Assembly: GCF_965229915.1 (NCBI RefSeq)
Contig: NZ_CBDDJZ010000001.1
Span: 2,604,001-2,668,000 of the forward strand
Origin: Marinoscillum sp965229915
GTDB lineage: Bacteria; Bacteroidota; Bacteroidia; Cytophagales; Cyclobacteriaceae
Reading direction: 5' to 3'
DNA length: 64,000 nt
Positions 7,850-16,197 of this stretch are shown here, one piece after another (positions within the stretch are counted from its first letter, which is position 1; each line of letters begins with the position of its first letter). Position numbers and translations under genes: made by a program. The notes under the pieces are model-generated. The model saw nothing but the letters and a program-made list of their open reading frames with translations, had not been told where the DNA came from and made no database searches.

Positions 7850-9283
7850 CTACCTCGCTGCTAATTTGATCGCTTTGACCAGACGCTGGGCTATCTCCCT
7901 TTGCCCTACTGATGAAGTCATTTCGGCTTCCATCTCTGGATTGGAGAAAACACCTATTATAGCCATTACGGAAGGACATTTGGCATTCTTCAAAACGTAA
8001 TAGTCAGAATACCCTACCTCATTGTAGTCTTCATCGCCAAACTGTGCCGCTATAATTCTTGCCAGGTACTCCGACTCTTGTGCATATCGCATAGCCTCAT
8101 TATAAATGAATAACCGCTGCTCCTTATCAGTGCCTTGCATGACTTCCACATGAAGTGAAATGTTCAGGTCCGCATCTTTCGTTTTGTTCACACGCTCTTC
8201 AAGTGACAAGAAATCATCATCAGATCTAGTGGTGATAATTTTAACATTAGATCCCTTAAATTCTAGCTGAACTAACCGAGCTACATTAAGAACCACGTCC
8301 TTTTCGAAGAAGCCAGATTTACCAATCGCACCATGATCCTTTCCTCCGTGTCCTGGATCTAACACTACAACAAATTCTTCATCACGATTCAATTGTGATT
8401 CAGGCTTTATTACAAAGGAGCAAATAAATATGCTTAACAACAGTAATACTGTAATCCATCTAGATATACTGAGTATTCTTGTCGGTCGATTTTTGTAGAT
8501 CATCTTCAATCTATTCTTAAGTGATAAATAAGAGAAATTACTAGTTAGGGGAATGTTGATCGGATTATACTGAGCGGCTTCTATCAGACTAGACAGGTAA
8601 TTCTTCAGTTTATGGGGATGTTTAATGACACGATCATCTACTTGATACTCATGGTTCAATCTAATTGCCCTTCGATAACAATAAACCAATGGGTTAAACC
8701 AACATAGAACTGTCAGTATTTCAATGATCAGGACGTCTACGCTATGCATAAAGTAAACGTGTGATTGCTCGTGAGACATGAGGTCATCATCCTGCATTTG
8801 ATCTCTTCTTTGTATAAAGATGTATTTCCAAAATGTAAATGGCTGTTTGATTTGATCATTAAGAACCACATGGTATCCATTTACATCCGAAATTAGTCCG
8901 CTAATAATCAGTTTACGAATTGATACTAGTCCTCTCAACATTCTTACCAGCATGATCAAGATGCCAACTACGTAGAGGTAATTAAGAAGAACGTTTAAGG
9001 TTAAATTGTCTTTGGGAAGAGTTGTGCTTTCAGAAGCAACATCTGCAAATCGATCAACCCTAATGAGGCTGGAAACCTCTATTGCTTCAGATAACCCATT
9101 AACTGCATCACTAGATTCTATGGCAATGGGAATACTGATTAAGGGTACAACTAAAGACAGTATGGCAGATGCTAAAAGATAAATCCTATTGATGGCAAAT
9201 GACTTTTCTTTTATTAATAGCAGATAATACATAAGTAAGAATACCGCCATAGGTAGCATAGAAACGGCAACAAGTCTAGTCAT
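7850..9283 (-). CDS. M56 (BlaR1-like) membrane metallopeptidase fused to an N-acetylmuramoyl-L-alanine amidase-like domain
   Basis: This 477-residue protein has an N-terminal M56/BlaR1-type membrane peptidase (about 1-295). Transmembrane segments flank the zinc motif HEQSH (171-175), followed by HWFNPLV-like CWFNPLV and the third-ligand segment NHEYQVDD (Glu212). After a membrane segment near 275-293 comes an amidase_3 domain (303-477) with LDPGHGGKDHGA (His312), EKDVVLNVA (Glu327) and ISLHVE (His378). The usual catalytic Glu in the late V-E-x-x-F-x-S-N motif is replaced (MAIIGVFSN, Ile442). I infer a signal transducer that senses wall fragments and cleaves the BlaI-type repressor encoded upstream, which it overlaps by four bases. 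Confidence 0.9.
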   Translation of the reverse strand: MTRLVAVSMLPMAVFLLMYYLLLIKEKSFAINRIYLLASAILSLVVPLISIPIAIESSDAVNGLSEAIEVSSLIRVDRFADVASESTTLPKDNLTLNVLLNYLYVVGILIMLVRMLRGLVSIRKLIISGLISDVNGYHVVLNDQIKQPFTFWKYIFIQRRDQMQDDDLMSHEQSHVYFMHSVDVLIIEILTVLCWFNPLVYCYRRAIRLNHEYQVDDRVIKHPHKLKNYLSSLIEAAQYNPINIPLTSNFSYLSLKNRLKMIYKNRPTRILSISRWITVLLLLSIFICSFVIKPESQLNRDEEFVVVLDPGHGGKDHGAIGKSGFFEKDVVLNVARLVQLEFKGSNVKIITTRSDDDFLSLEERVNKTKDADLNISLHVEVMQGTDKEQRLFIYNEAMRYAQESEYLARIIAAQFGDEDYNEVGYSDYYVLKNAKCPSVMAIIGVFSNPEMEAEMTSSVGQREIAQRLVKAIKLAAR

Positions 9284-9657
9284 GATTTCTCGCGTTTTGC
9301 CTCTATCTCCTCTTCAATCAATTGCTTAAGTTCTTCCAACTGATCAACTGACAACTCTGTTTTTTTAGCGAAAAATGATCCGAACTGACTTGCAGAATTG
9401 TTGAAAAAGTCCTTCATCATGGATTTTATCTGACTGGAGAAGTAGTCAGTCTTTTTCACTTTGGGATAATATTCTCTGACACTTCCTCTTTGATAGAAAC
9501 CAACATAATCCTTCTTAATCATCCTCGTAACCATAGTTGCCACCGTGGTATAGGCAGGTTTGGGATCTGGAAATTGCTCTACTAGATCTTTCATGTATGC
9601 AGTGTCCAGTTTCCAGAGATACTTCATGATCTGCTCCTCGCTTTGATTAAATTTCAT
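9280..9657 (-). CDS. BlaI/MecI/CopY-family transcriptional repressor
   Basis: This 125-residue winged-helix repressor begins with the family pattern (SEEQIMKYLWKLDTAYMKDLVEQF, then PAYTTVATMVTRMIKKDYV). Its helical C-terminal dimerisation part (LSVDQLEELKQLIEEEIEAK) is where family members are cut by the partner peptidase. It is the first gene of an operon with the M56-amidase fusion (four-base overlap) and DUF418. A consensus BlaI operator covers its own promoter, so autorepression is expected. No beta-lactamase gene is nearby, so the regulon probably concerns the envelope in general. Confidence 0.95.
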   Translation of the reverse strand: MKFNQSEEQIMKYLWKLDTAYMKDLVEQFPDPKPAYTTVATMVTRMIKKDYVGFYQRGSVREYYPKVKKTDYFSSQIKSMMKDFFNNSASQFGSFFAKKTELSVDQLEELKQLIEEEIEAKREKS

Positions 9658-9660
9658 AAC

Positions 9661-9693
9661 TACACTAGTAATTTATATACTACAAATGTAGTA
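9661..9693 (-). promoter_or_regulatory. BlaI-type operators overlapping the -7 box of the blaI-like operon
   Basis: TACTACA-AA-TGTAGTA (9678-9693) contains the exact BlaI/MecI consensus TACAnnTGTA (9681-9690). A second, one-mismatch site TACACTAGTA lies at 9661-9670 between it and the start codon. Read on the minus strand, 9683-9690 is TACATTTG, a TAnnTTTG -7 box, so a bound repressor would cover the promoter. Confidence 0.8.
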
Positions 9694-9808
9694 ATTATTT
9701 TCAAAGTAAAAAGCGCGATTCTGGCGGACCTTTTGATCACCCGGAGTTTGACAAGAGAATTCTCCTTCGTTTACTTTACCCTATACCAGTAAACAATGCT
9801 AGTTCCAA

Positions 9809-10624
9809 CTAAAGAGATTTCGCTTCATTCCAATACTTATCCATCTCCTCCAGGGTCATTTCGGATAAGGTTTTGCCGTCTTTTTTGGATTCAGATTCCA
9901 GATAGTTGAAGCGCTTGATAAACTTCTTATTGGTACGCTCGAGAGCCTCCTCAGGATTGATATCAATAAACCTAGAATAGTTGATCAGCGAGAAAAGTAA
10001 GTCGCCAAATTCATTTTGTGCCTTCTCACGATCGATTTGATTTTCGTCTTCAAGGTTGAATTCTGCCATGAACTCGTTCATTTCTTCTTCTACCTTCTCC
10101 CAGACCTGCTCCTTTTTCTCCCAATCAAACCCAGCTCCACGTGCCTTTTCCTGGATACGCATCGCTTTGACCATTGCCGGCAAGGAAGTAGGCACCCCTC
10201 CCAGCACAGATTTGTTGCCCTTCTCCTTCAGCTTGATCTTTTCCCAGTTCTCCTTCACTGCTTGCTCATCCTCTGCTTTAGTATCTCCATAAATATGCGG
10301 ATGCCTTCTGATGAGTTTTTCACATACTTCGTTGAGCACATCAGCTACATCAAATGCTCCTTTTTCCGATCCGATTCGTGCATAAAAAATCATATGCAGC
10401 ATCAAATCTCCCAGCTCCTTTTTGACTTCCTCCAGATCGTTTTCCAAAATAGCATCACCCAGTTCATAGGTCTCCTCGATGGTCAGGTGTCGTAGTGTCT
10501 CCATCGTTTGTTTTTTGTCCCAGGGACAGTTTTCCCGTAGCTCGTCCATGATCGTGAGCAGCCGATCAAATGCGTTCAATTTCGATGCTCTCTTGGGATC
10601 AGGTTTTGTCAGAATTTTGGACAT
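9809..10624 (-). CDS. mazG: Nucleoside triphosphate pyrophosphohydrolase MazG
   Basis: This 271-residue protein matches full-length MazG with two tandem MazG domains. The first has CPWDKKQTMETLRHLTIEETYEL and EEVKKELGDLMLHMIFYA, giving the EExxE...ExxD metal-binding pattern. The second has QNEFGDLLFSLINYSRF. MazG hydrolyses non-canonical or excess NTPs to NMP and pyrophosphate in the cytoplasm and has been linked to lowering ppGpp. The start at 10624 gives the normal N-terminus. It is monocistronic as far as can be seen. Confidence 0.96.
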   Translation of the reverse strand: MSKILTKPDPKRASKLNAFDRLLTIMDELRENCPWDKKQTMETLRHLTIEETYELGDAILENDLEEVKKELGDLMLHMIFYARIGSEKGAFDVADVLNEVCEKLIRRHPHIYGDTKAEDEQAVKENWEKIKLKEKGNKSVLGGVPTSLPAMVKAMRIQEKARGAGFDWEKKEQVWEKVEEEMNEFMAEFNLEDENQIDREKAQNEFGDLLFSLINYSRFIDINPEEALERTNKKFIKRFNYLESESKKDGKTLSEMTLEEMDKYWNEAKSL

Positions 10625-10735
10625 AGGGAAATCATTAATGATTTAGGATTGTTAAGCTTAATGATCAGGAAAAAGAAGATTTGTCTAACGGGTATAGAAA
10701 TCTATCTGATGGTTCCTGATGAACACAAATATTCT

Positions 10736-10743
10736 TATTTTTG
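10736..10743 (+). promoter_or_regulatory. Putative -7 box for the NqrM-like gene
   Basis: TATTTTTG fits TAnnTTTG. It lies downstream of the frame's first possible start (10719) and 17 bases before ATG 10761, which supports the shorter protein. Confidence 0.45.
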
Positions 10744-10760
10744 CGTCAAATTGTAACCCT

Positions 10761-10991
10761 ATGGCTACTGTATTACTTGGAATCGGATTTATTGCGTTGT
10801 TTTTTGTGCTGATGTCAGTACGCCTCATTTTCAAAAAAAATGGAGAGTTTAAAGGTACATGTGCTTCTCAGAGCCCTTTTCTGAATAAAGAAGGAGCGAC
10901 ATGCGGCTATTGTGGAAAGACCATGACCGGAGACGAATCATGTGGAAATTCAGATTCTGAGGTAAATAAAGTGATGGCTAAATTCAGCTAG
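10761..10991 (+). CDS. Small NqrM-like membrane protein with four cysteines
   Basis: This 76-residue protein has one N-terminal membrane helix (MATVLLGIGFIALFFVLMSV), a short basic stretch, and four cysteines at about residues 34, 48, 51 and 61 (KGTCAS, TCGYCGK, ESCGN). Length, helix-then-cysteine layout and Cys spacing resemble NqrM (DUF539), which helps assemble the iron centre of Na+-translocating NADH:quinone oxidoreductase. No nqr or apbE gene is in the window, so the link is by resemblance only. The start at 10761 is chosen over 10719 because a -7 box lies between them. Confidence 0.6.
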   Translation: MATVLLGIGFIALFFVLMSVRLIFKKNGEFKGTCASQSPFLNKEGATCGYCGKTMTGDESCGNSDSEVNKVMAKFS

Positions 10992-11079
10992 TCAATCCCT
11001 AAAGCCAGTAGCAGATTATCATAATTATCGTCAACACTGACAGGCTTTCACCCGCCTTGTCCTAAATATTCATAATCGA

Positions 11080-12477
11080 TTGTCACTAATTAAATCAATC
11101 TCAGGTCTAAGAGGGACCGTAGGAGGTAAAATAGGAGAGACCCTCACGCCAATTGATGTTGCTAAGTTTTCTGCCGGGTATGGTATGTGGATCAAAGAGC
11201 GGCACGACTCACCAAAAGTAGTTATCGGTAGAGACGCCCGGCCCTCTGGTCGTGTGTTCCGCTCCATAGTGGAAAGCACACTCAGAGCTCAGGGAATAGA
11301 TGTGGTAGACCTGGGACTATCCACTACCCCTACTGTAGAAATGGCAGTAGTCAACGAGCAGGCCCAGGGAGGAATCATCCTTACAGCAAGCCATAATCCA
11401 TCTGGTTGGAATGCCCTGAAGCTACTCAACGAGAATGGGGAGTTCATCTCCGCTGAAGATGGGAAAAAAGTATTGGAATGGGCCGAGTCTGCCGATTTAG
11501 AGTTCGTGGACCCAAAGAAATTTGGGGAGTATCGCGAAGATGATACATACATCGACTGGCACATTGACCAAATACTCGCTCTGGATCTTGTCAATGTAGA
11601 AGCAATCAAAGCCGCCAATTTCAAAGTAGCGGTAGATGCTGTCAATAGTACCGGAGGTATTGCTGTTCCCAGACTATTGAAGAAACTAAACGTGGAAGTG
11701 ACCGAGCTCTACTGTGAGCCAAACGGAGTATTTCCACATAATCCAGAGCCTCTCCCAGAGAATATTACCCACATCTGCAATGAAATTGCCGGAGGACAAT
11801 ATGATCTTGGGTTTGTCGTAGATCCTGATGTGGATCGCCTGGTCATGGTATGTGAAGACGGTGTTTCTTTTGGTGAAGAATACACGCTCGTGGCAATAGC
11901 AGATTATGTGCTGAAAAAGAAGCCTGGCAATACCGTTTCTAACCTGTCTTCTACCCGTGCACTGAGAGATGTCACAGAAAAACATGGTGGTCAATACACC
12001 GCCTCGGCAGTTGGAGAAGTAAATGTAGTCACGGAGATGAAAGCTGAAAAGGCGGTGATCGGTGGTGAAGGAAATGGAGGTGTGATTCTTCCAGAACTGC
12101 ACTATGGGCGAGATGCTTTGGCTGGAATCGCATTGTTCCTTTCTCATTTGGCAGAGTTTGGAAAGAGTGCTTCGATGCTTCGCTCCACCTATCCAAGCTA
12201 TCACATTTCCAAAAATAAAATTGAGCTCGATCCGACACTTAATCTCGATGAAGTGCTAGAGAAGTTAAAAGCGCAGTACGCAAAAAATAAGTCAACGACC
12301 ATTGATGGGTTGAAGATTGAGTTTGATAAAGAGTGGGTACACCTGAGAAAATCCAATACCGAACCGATTATCCGAATTTACGCAGAGTCAGAGAGCCAGT
12401 CTACGGCAGATCACCTGGCCCAAAAGCTCATGATGGATATTAAGGAATTGATCTCCAATAATGGAGATAGGATCTAA
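11080..12477 (+). CDS. glmM: Phosphohexomutase, probably phosphoglucosamine mutase
   Basis: This 465-residue alpha-D-phosphohexomutase has the active-site phosphoserine loop TASHNPSGWNALK, the Mg-binding loop DPDVDRL, the sugar-binding loop GEGNGGV and the C-terminal phosphate-binding segment RKSNTEPIIRIYAES. The N-terminus SLIKSISGLRGTVGG is the form found in Bacteroidota enzymes annotated as GlmM, which isomerise glucosamine-6-P to glucosamine-1-P for UDP-GlcNAc synthesis. Phosphomannomutase/phosphoglucomutase activity cannot be excluded. The only suitable start is TTG 11080, a weak codon; no in-frame ATG fits the family N-terminus. Confidence 0.9.
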   Translation: MSLIKSISGLRGTVGGKIGETLTPIDVAKFSAGYGMWIKERHDSPKVVIGRDARPSGRVFRSIVESTLRAQGIDVVDLGLSTTPTVEMAVVNEQAQGGIILTASHNPSGWNALKLLNENGEFISAEDGKKVLEWAESADLEFVDPKKFGEYREDDTYIDWHIDQILALDLVNVEAIKAANFKVAVDAVNSTGGIAVPRLLKKLNVEVTELYCEPNGVFPHNPEPLPENITHICNEIAGGQYDLGFVVDPDVDRLVMVCEDGVSFGEEYTLVAIADYVLKKKPGNTVSNLSSTRALRDVTEKHGGQYTASAVGEVNVVTEMKAEKAVIGGEGNGGVILPELHYGRDALAGIALFLSHLAEFGKSASMLRSTYPSYHISKNKIELDPTLNLDEVLEKLKAQYAKNKSTTIDGLKIEFDKEWVHLRKSNTEPIIRIYAESESQSTADHLAQKLMMDIKELISNNGDRI

Positions 12478-12486
12478 GCCCATTAG

Positions 12487-12951
12487 TCACGCAAATAGGT
12501 CCTTACCAAAAAGCTTTAAGAGCAGGTACTTCCAATAAATGAAGTACCTGTTTGCTTTTATAGGGATGGTGTCTTTAGTCATAGACCACCGATCGTCCGC
12601 TGATGTAATTTTTGACTCTTTATCTTCTTCCCACCTGGCCTGCACGTATTTGGCAAAGTTCAGATAAAGCTTGCCATGGTAAATGGTAAAGGCGTCCATT
12701 TTCGGTTTCGCTTTGTAGCCGTTAGCAGCTCCAAATGCGCAATAACCTGCATATTGAGGAAGGTATTTCTCCGGTTCCGCTTTGAACAAATCCAAATGAC
12801 GATTCTCTGAAAAATACCAGGTCAGCTCCTGGTATACAAAGCTGATCGCTGGTCGTCCTTTAACAGCTTGATGTTTCACAAAATATGCAACCGGATCATA
12901 GCCTTCCAGTGCCACACCCCGCTGATGATAACATGTTCCTAAATGCTCCAT
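12487..12951 (-). CDS. YHS domain-containing protein
   Basis: This 154-residue protein has a YHS-type core at about 12-105: ALEGYDPVAYF, ELTWYFSENRHLDLFKAEPEKYLPQYAGYCAFG and KLYLNFAKYVQARWEED. Similar proteins are annotated as YHS-domain proteins of unknown or metal-related function. It ends in a basic, hydrophobic tail. It starts six bases after the Nudix gene on the same strand, so they form a two-gene operon. No catalytic prediction is safe. Confidence 0.85.
   Translation of the reverse strand: MEHLGTCYHQRGVALEGYDPVAYFVKHQAVKGRPAISFVYQELTWYFSENRHLDLFKAEPEKYLPQYAGYCAFGAANGYKAKPKMDAFTIYHGKLYLNFAKYVQARWEEDKESKITSADDRWSMTKDTIPIKANRYFIYWKYLLLKLFGKDLFA
12523..12560 (+). terminator. Likely terminator for glmM, inside the 3' end of the convergent YHS gene
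   Basis: A perfect 10-bp stem CAGGTACTTC / GAAGTACCTG with an 8-base loop is followed by TTTGCTTTTA on the plus strand. It lies 46 bases past the glmM stop, within the coding end of the opposite gene. Confidence 0.55.
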
Positions 12952-12957
12952 TGCCTA

Positions 12958-13590
12958 TTAATCATATTCAATAGACCCTAAGGACCCGGCCAGCTCAATA
13001 AGTTTCCTGATTTGCGCTTCCGTATTTCGATGAAGCGACAAAGGTGGCAGCTCATCCAACCCAAAGAACCCACCATCAAGTGCCTCGTGGCCTACGTTCA
13101 ATTCACCTTCGACGATCTCACACAAAAAATTAATCTTATAAACCGACCGCAAATCATCGGGATGGTTGTGCTTGGCTTTGTCCCATACTGACAGTACTCT
13201 GACAGGTTTCACCTTCAATCCGGCCTCTTCATAAACCTCTTTTACGATATTCTCAGAGGGCGAATACCCAATATCACACCAGCCACCAGGCATGGCCCAT
13301 TTTTGATCACTTTTTTCCTGGATTAGTAATATTTTGTGATCTCTTATAACCACTCCTCGCACATCTACCTTGGGAGTGGGGTAATCGTTATCCAGCTGTT
13401 CAAATTGAAATTGCACCTGATCCAAATTGGCATTCGACAGCTCGGCCAGCAGCGCATTGGTGGTATCTCTCATTTCTTCATAGCGCTCCACATCATACGG
13501 GTTTTCTGTGTACGACAGTCCTGTTTTGGCCATCGCCTGGATGCGCTTCAAATACTCCAATATTTTCCGGTTCATCTGCTTATCTGACAT
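12958..13590 (-). CDS. Nudix hydrolase with N-terminal helical domain
   Basis: This 210-residue protein has an N-terminal helical part (about 1-65) and a Nudix domain from about 70. The Nudix box reads GWCDIGYSPSENIVKEVYEEAG, interrupted here as GWCDIGYSP then SENIVKEVYEEAG. It keeps the KEVxEEAG metal-binding Glu residues but has Tyr where the first box Glu is usual. The layout matches COG1051-type ADP-ribose or sugar-nucleotide pyrophosphatases with an added N-terminal domain. It hydrolyses a nucleoside-diphosphate-linked substrate that cannot be named. It is first gene of a pair with YHS. Confidence 0.9.
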   Translation of the reverse strand: MSDKQMNRKILEYLKRIQAMAKTGLSYTENPYDVERYEEMRDTTNALLAELSNANLDQVQFQFEQLDNDYPTPKVDVRGVVIRDHKILLIQEKSDQKWAMPGGWCDIGYSPSENIVKEVYEEAGLKVKPVRVLSVWDKAKHNHPDDLRSVYKINFLCEIVEGELNVGHEALDGGFFGLDELPPLSLHRNTEAQIRKLIELAGSLGSIEYD

Positions 13591-13619
13591 GATCTGTGTG
13601 CTTCGCTAGATTAAATCAT

Positions 13620-13627
13620 TAATTTTG
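13620..13627 (+). promoter_or_regulatory. Putative -7 box for the cysteine desulfurase gene
   Basis: TAATTTTG matches TAnnTTTG, 28 bases before the ATG. No TTG at the usual -33 spacing. Confidence 0.45.
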
Positions 13628-13655
13628 CAACGTTACTAAATCATACCCCAAACCA

Positions 13656-14798
13656 ATGGAGAAAGTTTATTTAGATAATGCTGCCACCACCCCTTTAGAT
13701 GAAGCGGTATTTGAAGAAATGAAGCCTTACATGCTGAATTACTTTGGCAATCCTTCGTCCATTCATTCGCATGGCCGGCAGGTACGTGCAGCAATAGAAA
13801 AGGCACGAAAAAAGGTGGCTGACCTACTGAACACTTCTCCCTCTGAAATCTTCTTCACCTCTGGTGGCACGGAAGCAGACAATACAGCCATTAGATGCAC
13901 TGTAGAAGAATATGGGGTAAAAAACATTATTACTACTGGCCTGGAACACCATGCAGTACTCCACACGGTAGAGATGCTCGCCAAAAGAGGAGATGTTAAT
14001 CTGCACTTACTGGACTTAGATCCTCAGGGACGTGTTGATCTAAATCAAATAGATGAACTACTGAAAAAGGATCCCAATACCCTGGTCTCTCTCATGCATG
14101 CCAACAATGAAATTGGTACGCTCAATGACATAGATGCCATTGCCAACCTGACCAGGGAACATGGAGCCATTTTCCATACGGATACCGTCCAGACGATGGG
14201 TCATTTCAAGCATGATTTGCAAGAACTGAAAGCCAATTTCATAGTTGGATCGGCGCATAAATTTCATGGGCCAAAAGGTGTGGGCTTCTTGTATGTCAAT
14301 CACGAAAGGAAAATTCATCCGTTCATTCATGGAGGTGCCCAAGAACGCAACATGCGCGGTGGTACGGAAAATGTCTATGGAATCATCGGCTTGGCCAAGG
14401 CACTTGAGCTAGCCTATTCTCATATGGATGAGCACCGTAAGCACATTGAAGGGGTGAAGCAGTATATGATCGATCAGTTGAAGATTAACATTGACGGGGT
14501 AGAGTTCAATGGAACTTCGGCTGATCTGGACAACAGTCTCTATACTGTACTGAACGTGAGCTTGCCACCAAGTGATGACAATGACATGCTGCTTTTCAAC
14601 CTGGATATCAATGGCATCTCCGCCTCTGGAGGTAGCGCTTGCAGCAGTGGATCCAATGTGGGTTCGCATGTGCTCACAGCCTTGGGATCAGACCCCATGA
14701 GAGGAGCTATACGTTTTTCATTCAGCCGGTTCAATACCAAAGAGCAGGTAGATTACGTTATAAGTAAACTGAATGAAATACTAACAATTCGTGTATAG
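13656..14798 (+). CDS. Cysteine desulfurase (NifS/IscS type)
   Basis: This 380-residue class-V aminotransferase-fold PLP enzyme transfers sulfur from cysteine for Fe-S clusters and thiolation. It has the N-terminal YLDNAATTPLD, the FFTSGGTEADN PLP pocket, the PLP-binding Lys in GSAHKFHGPKG, RGGTENVYG, and the catalytic Cys in GSACSSGS. It is close to IscS/NifS length. No iscU or suf genes are nearby, so the pathway partner is elsewhere. The 3' end overlaps the start of the amidase gene by 8 bases. Confidence 0.95.
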   Translation: MEKVYLDNAATTPLDEAVFEEMKPYMLNYFGNPSSIHSHGRQVRAAIEKARKKVADLLNTSPSEIFFTSGGTEADNTAIRCTVEEYGVKNIITTGLEHHAVLHTVEMLAKRGDVNLHLLDLDPQGRVDLNQIDELLKKDPNTLVSLMHANNEIGTLNDIDAIANLTREHGAIFHTDTVQTMGHFKHDLQELKANFIVGSAHKFHGPKGVGFLYVNHERKIHPFIHGGAQERNMRGGTENVYGIIGLAKALELAYSHMDEHRKHIEGVKQYMIDQLKINIDGVEFNGTSADLDNSLYTVLNVSLPPSDDNDMLLFNLDINGISASGGSACSSGSNVGSHVLTALGSDPMRGAIRFSFSRFNTKEQVDYVISKLNEILTIRV

Positions 14799-16197
14799 AA
14801 AAACAGCTTTACTTCTTGTCTTTTGCGGGTTGTCTTTCTGGGCACTTGGTCAACAGAAGTTCATCACCAAATTTGAAATAGAACCATCGTTCCGAAAGCT
14901 GATCGATGAGCCTACTACGGCGGTTGTATTTAAATCAAATGCAGATCTTGGTGACTTCATCACGCTCACAATCAACGGAGAAAAAGTAGCCATTCCTTTC
15001 GATCCTGATGCGCCAGACTTCACTTACTTCAAGTCATTGGATGGGCAACTAATCATCAAAGCGATCAGTTCTGAATCTGCGGGCTCCATTCACTTGATTA
15101 ATACCGCCTCTGCTCCAAAACTCAAAAAACCGACCCGTACAGATCAGGAAGTGTGTCACTTTACACTGGACCCGATTCCTCAGGCTGAGTGGCGGAATGG
15201 ACTTCCAGCACCTTCCTACTCCAGAACGTTTACGGACGTAGAGCATGTCATCGTACACCATTCAGCAGGATCGAATACAGCTACGAACTATACCCAAGTA
15301 GTACGAGACATTTACATTTACCATACTCAGTCCAATGGATGGTCGGACATTGGCTACAATTATCTCATCGCTCAGAATGGCGCACTCTATGCTGGTCGGG
15401 ATCCTGGAGCAGGAGAGCAGGACAATGTGATGGGTGCCCATTTTTGTGGACGCAACAGCACCACGATGGGAATTTGCCTGTTGGGAAACTACCAAACGGC
15501 AGAAGTTTCCTCGGACACCTGGATGACGCTACAGCAAGTGGCTGCATTCAAAATGCAAAAAGAGGGTCTGGACCCTACAGCCAGTGCTTCACATCCTTTA
15601 GGGACTATAGGACACATTGCTGGACATAAGGATGGCTGCAGTACGCTCTGCCCTGGACAAGATGTTTATGATCAATTGGCGATGCTGAGAACACAAGTAA
15701 ATGATTTAGTTCAGACATGCGGTCGATCGCTCGAGATCAGCTTGAGTCAGCAAACCATTGATGCTGGCGAGCAGATTGCTTTTGAGAATCTTAGCAGTGG
15801 GTATGATTCCTTCATTTGGCATTTTGATGGAGGCAATCCAGCTTTAGCTTACTGGAGCGAAGGTATTGTCACCTATGATTATGCTGGTGTTTTTGATGTC
15901 CGGCTGATCGGAATAGTCGGAGACATTCAAGACACTCTGGAGTATGATCATCTGGTGGTAGTTCGAGATGAGCTTTCCATTTTTCCGAACCCGACCTCAG
16001 CCCTCTCAGATTTATCCATTGCTACAGGTCGCTCCATAAGTAAGGTGAAAATCACTGGCTTGGATGGTAAATTATATTACAATAACGCCAGCATTGAGGA
16101 GCATGGCTTTCAAGTACCACCACTCAGGCAAGGGCTTTACCTTATGGAAATCTATACTGATCAAGGTTTGGAAAAACGAAAGTTGGTCATCAATTAA
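14791..16197 (+). CDS. Secreted N-acetylmuramoyl-L-alanine amidase with T9SS sorting domain
   Basis: This 468-residue protein starts at GTG 14791, inside the end of the desulfurase gene, and opens with a signal peptide (YRKTALLLVFCGLSFWALGQ). The amidase_2/PGRP domain lies at about 150-305, with zinc ligands in VIVHHSAGSN (His), IAGHKDG (His) and TLCPGQ (Cys), plus DIGYNYLI. A PKD-like beta domain follows (SYDSFIWHFDGGNP-like). The C-terminal 75 residues form a type-A T9SS sorting signal (LSIFPNPTS, ending LEKRKLVIN). It should cleave peptidoglycan stem peptides at the cell surface or outside the cell. Translational coupling to the desulfurase is likely. Confidence 0.92.
   Translation: MYRKTALLLVFCGLSFWALGQQKFITKFEIEPSFRKLIDEPTTAVVFKSNADLGDFITLTINGEKVAIPFDPDAPDFTYFKSLDGQLIIKAISSESAGSIHLINTASAPKLKKPTRTDQEVCHFTLDPIPQAEWRNGLPAPSYSRTFTDVEHVIVHHSAGSNTATNYTQVVRDIYIYHTQSNGWSDIGYNYLIAQNGALYAGRDPGAGEQDNVMGAHFCGRNSTTMGICLLGNYQTAEVSSDTWMTLQQVAAFKMQKEGLDPTASASHPLGTIGHIAGHKDGCSTLCPGQDVYDQLAMLRTQVNDLVQTCGRSLEISLSQQTIDAGEQIAFENLSSGYDSFIWHFDGGNPALAYWSEGIVTYDYAGVFDVRLIGIVGDIQDTLEYDHLVVVRDELSIFPNPTSALSDLSIATGRSISKVKITGLDGKLYYNNASIEEHGFQVPPLRQGLYLMEIYTDQGLEKRKLVIN

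Noticed and set aside
9280..9657. Beta-lactam resistance operon
   Set aside because: No beta-lactamase or penicillin-binding sensor domain is present; the sensor is amidase-like.
15189..15629. Open frame of 146 codons on the plus strand
   Set aside because: It is an out-of-frame shadow inside the T9SS amidase gene with no family features.
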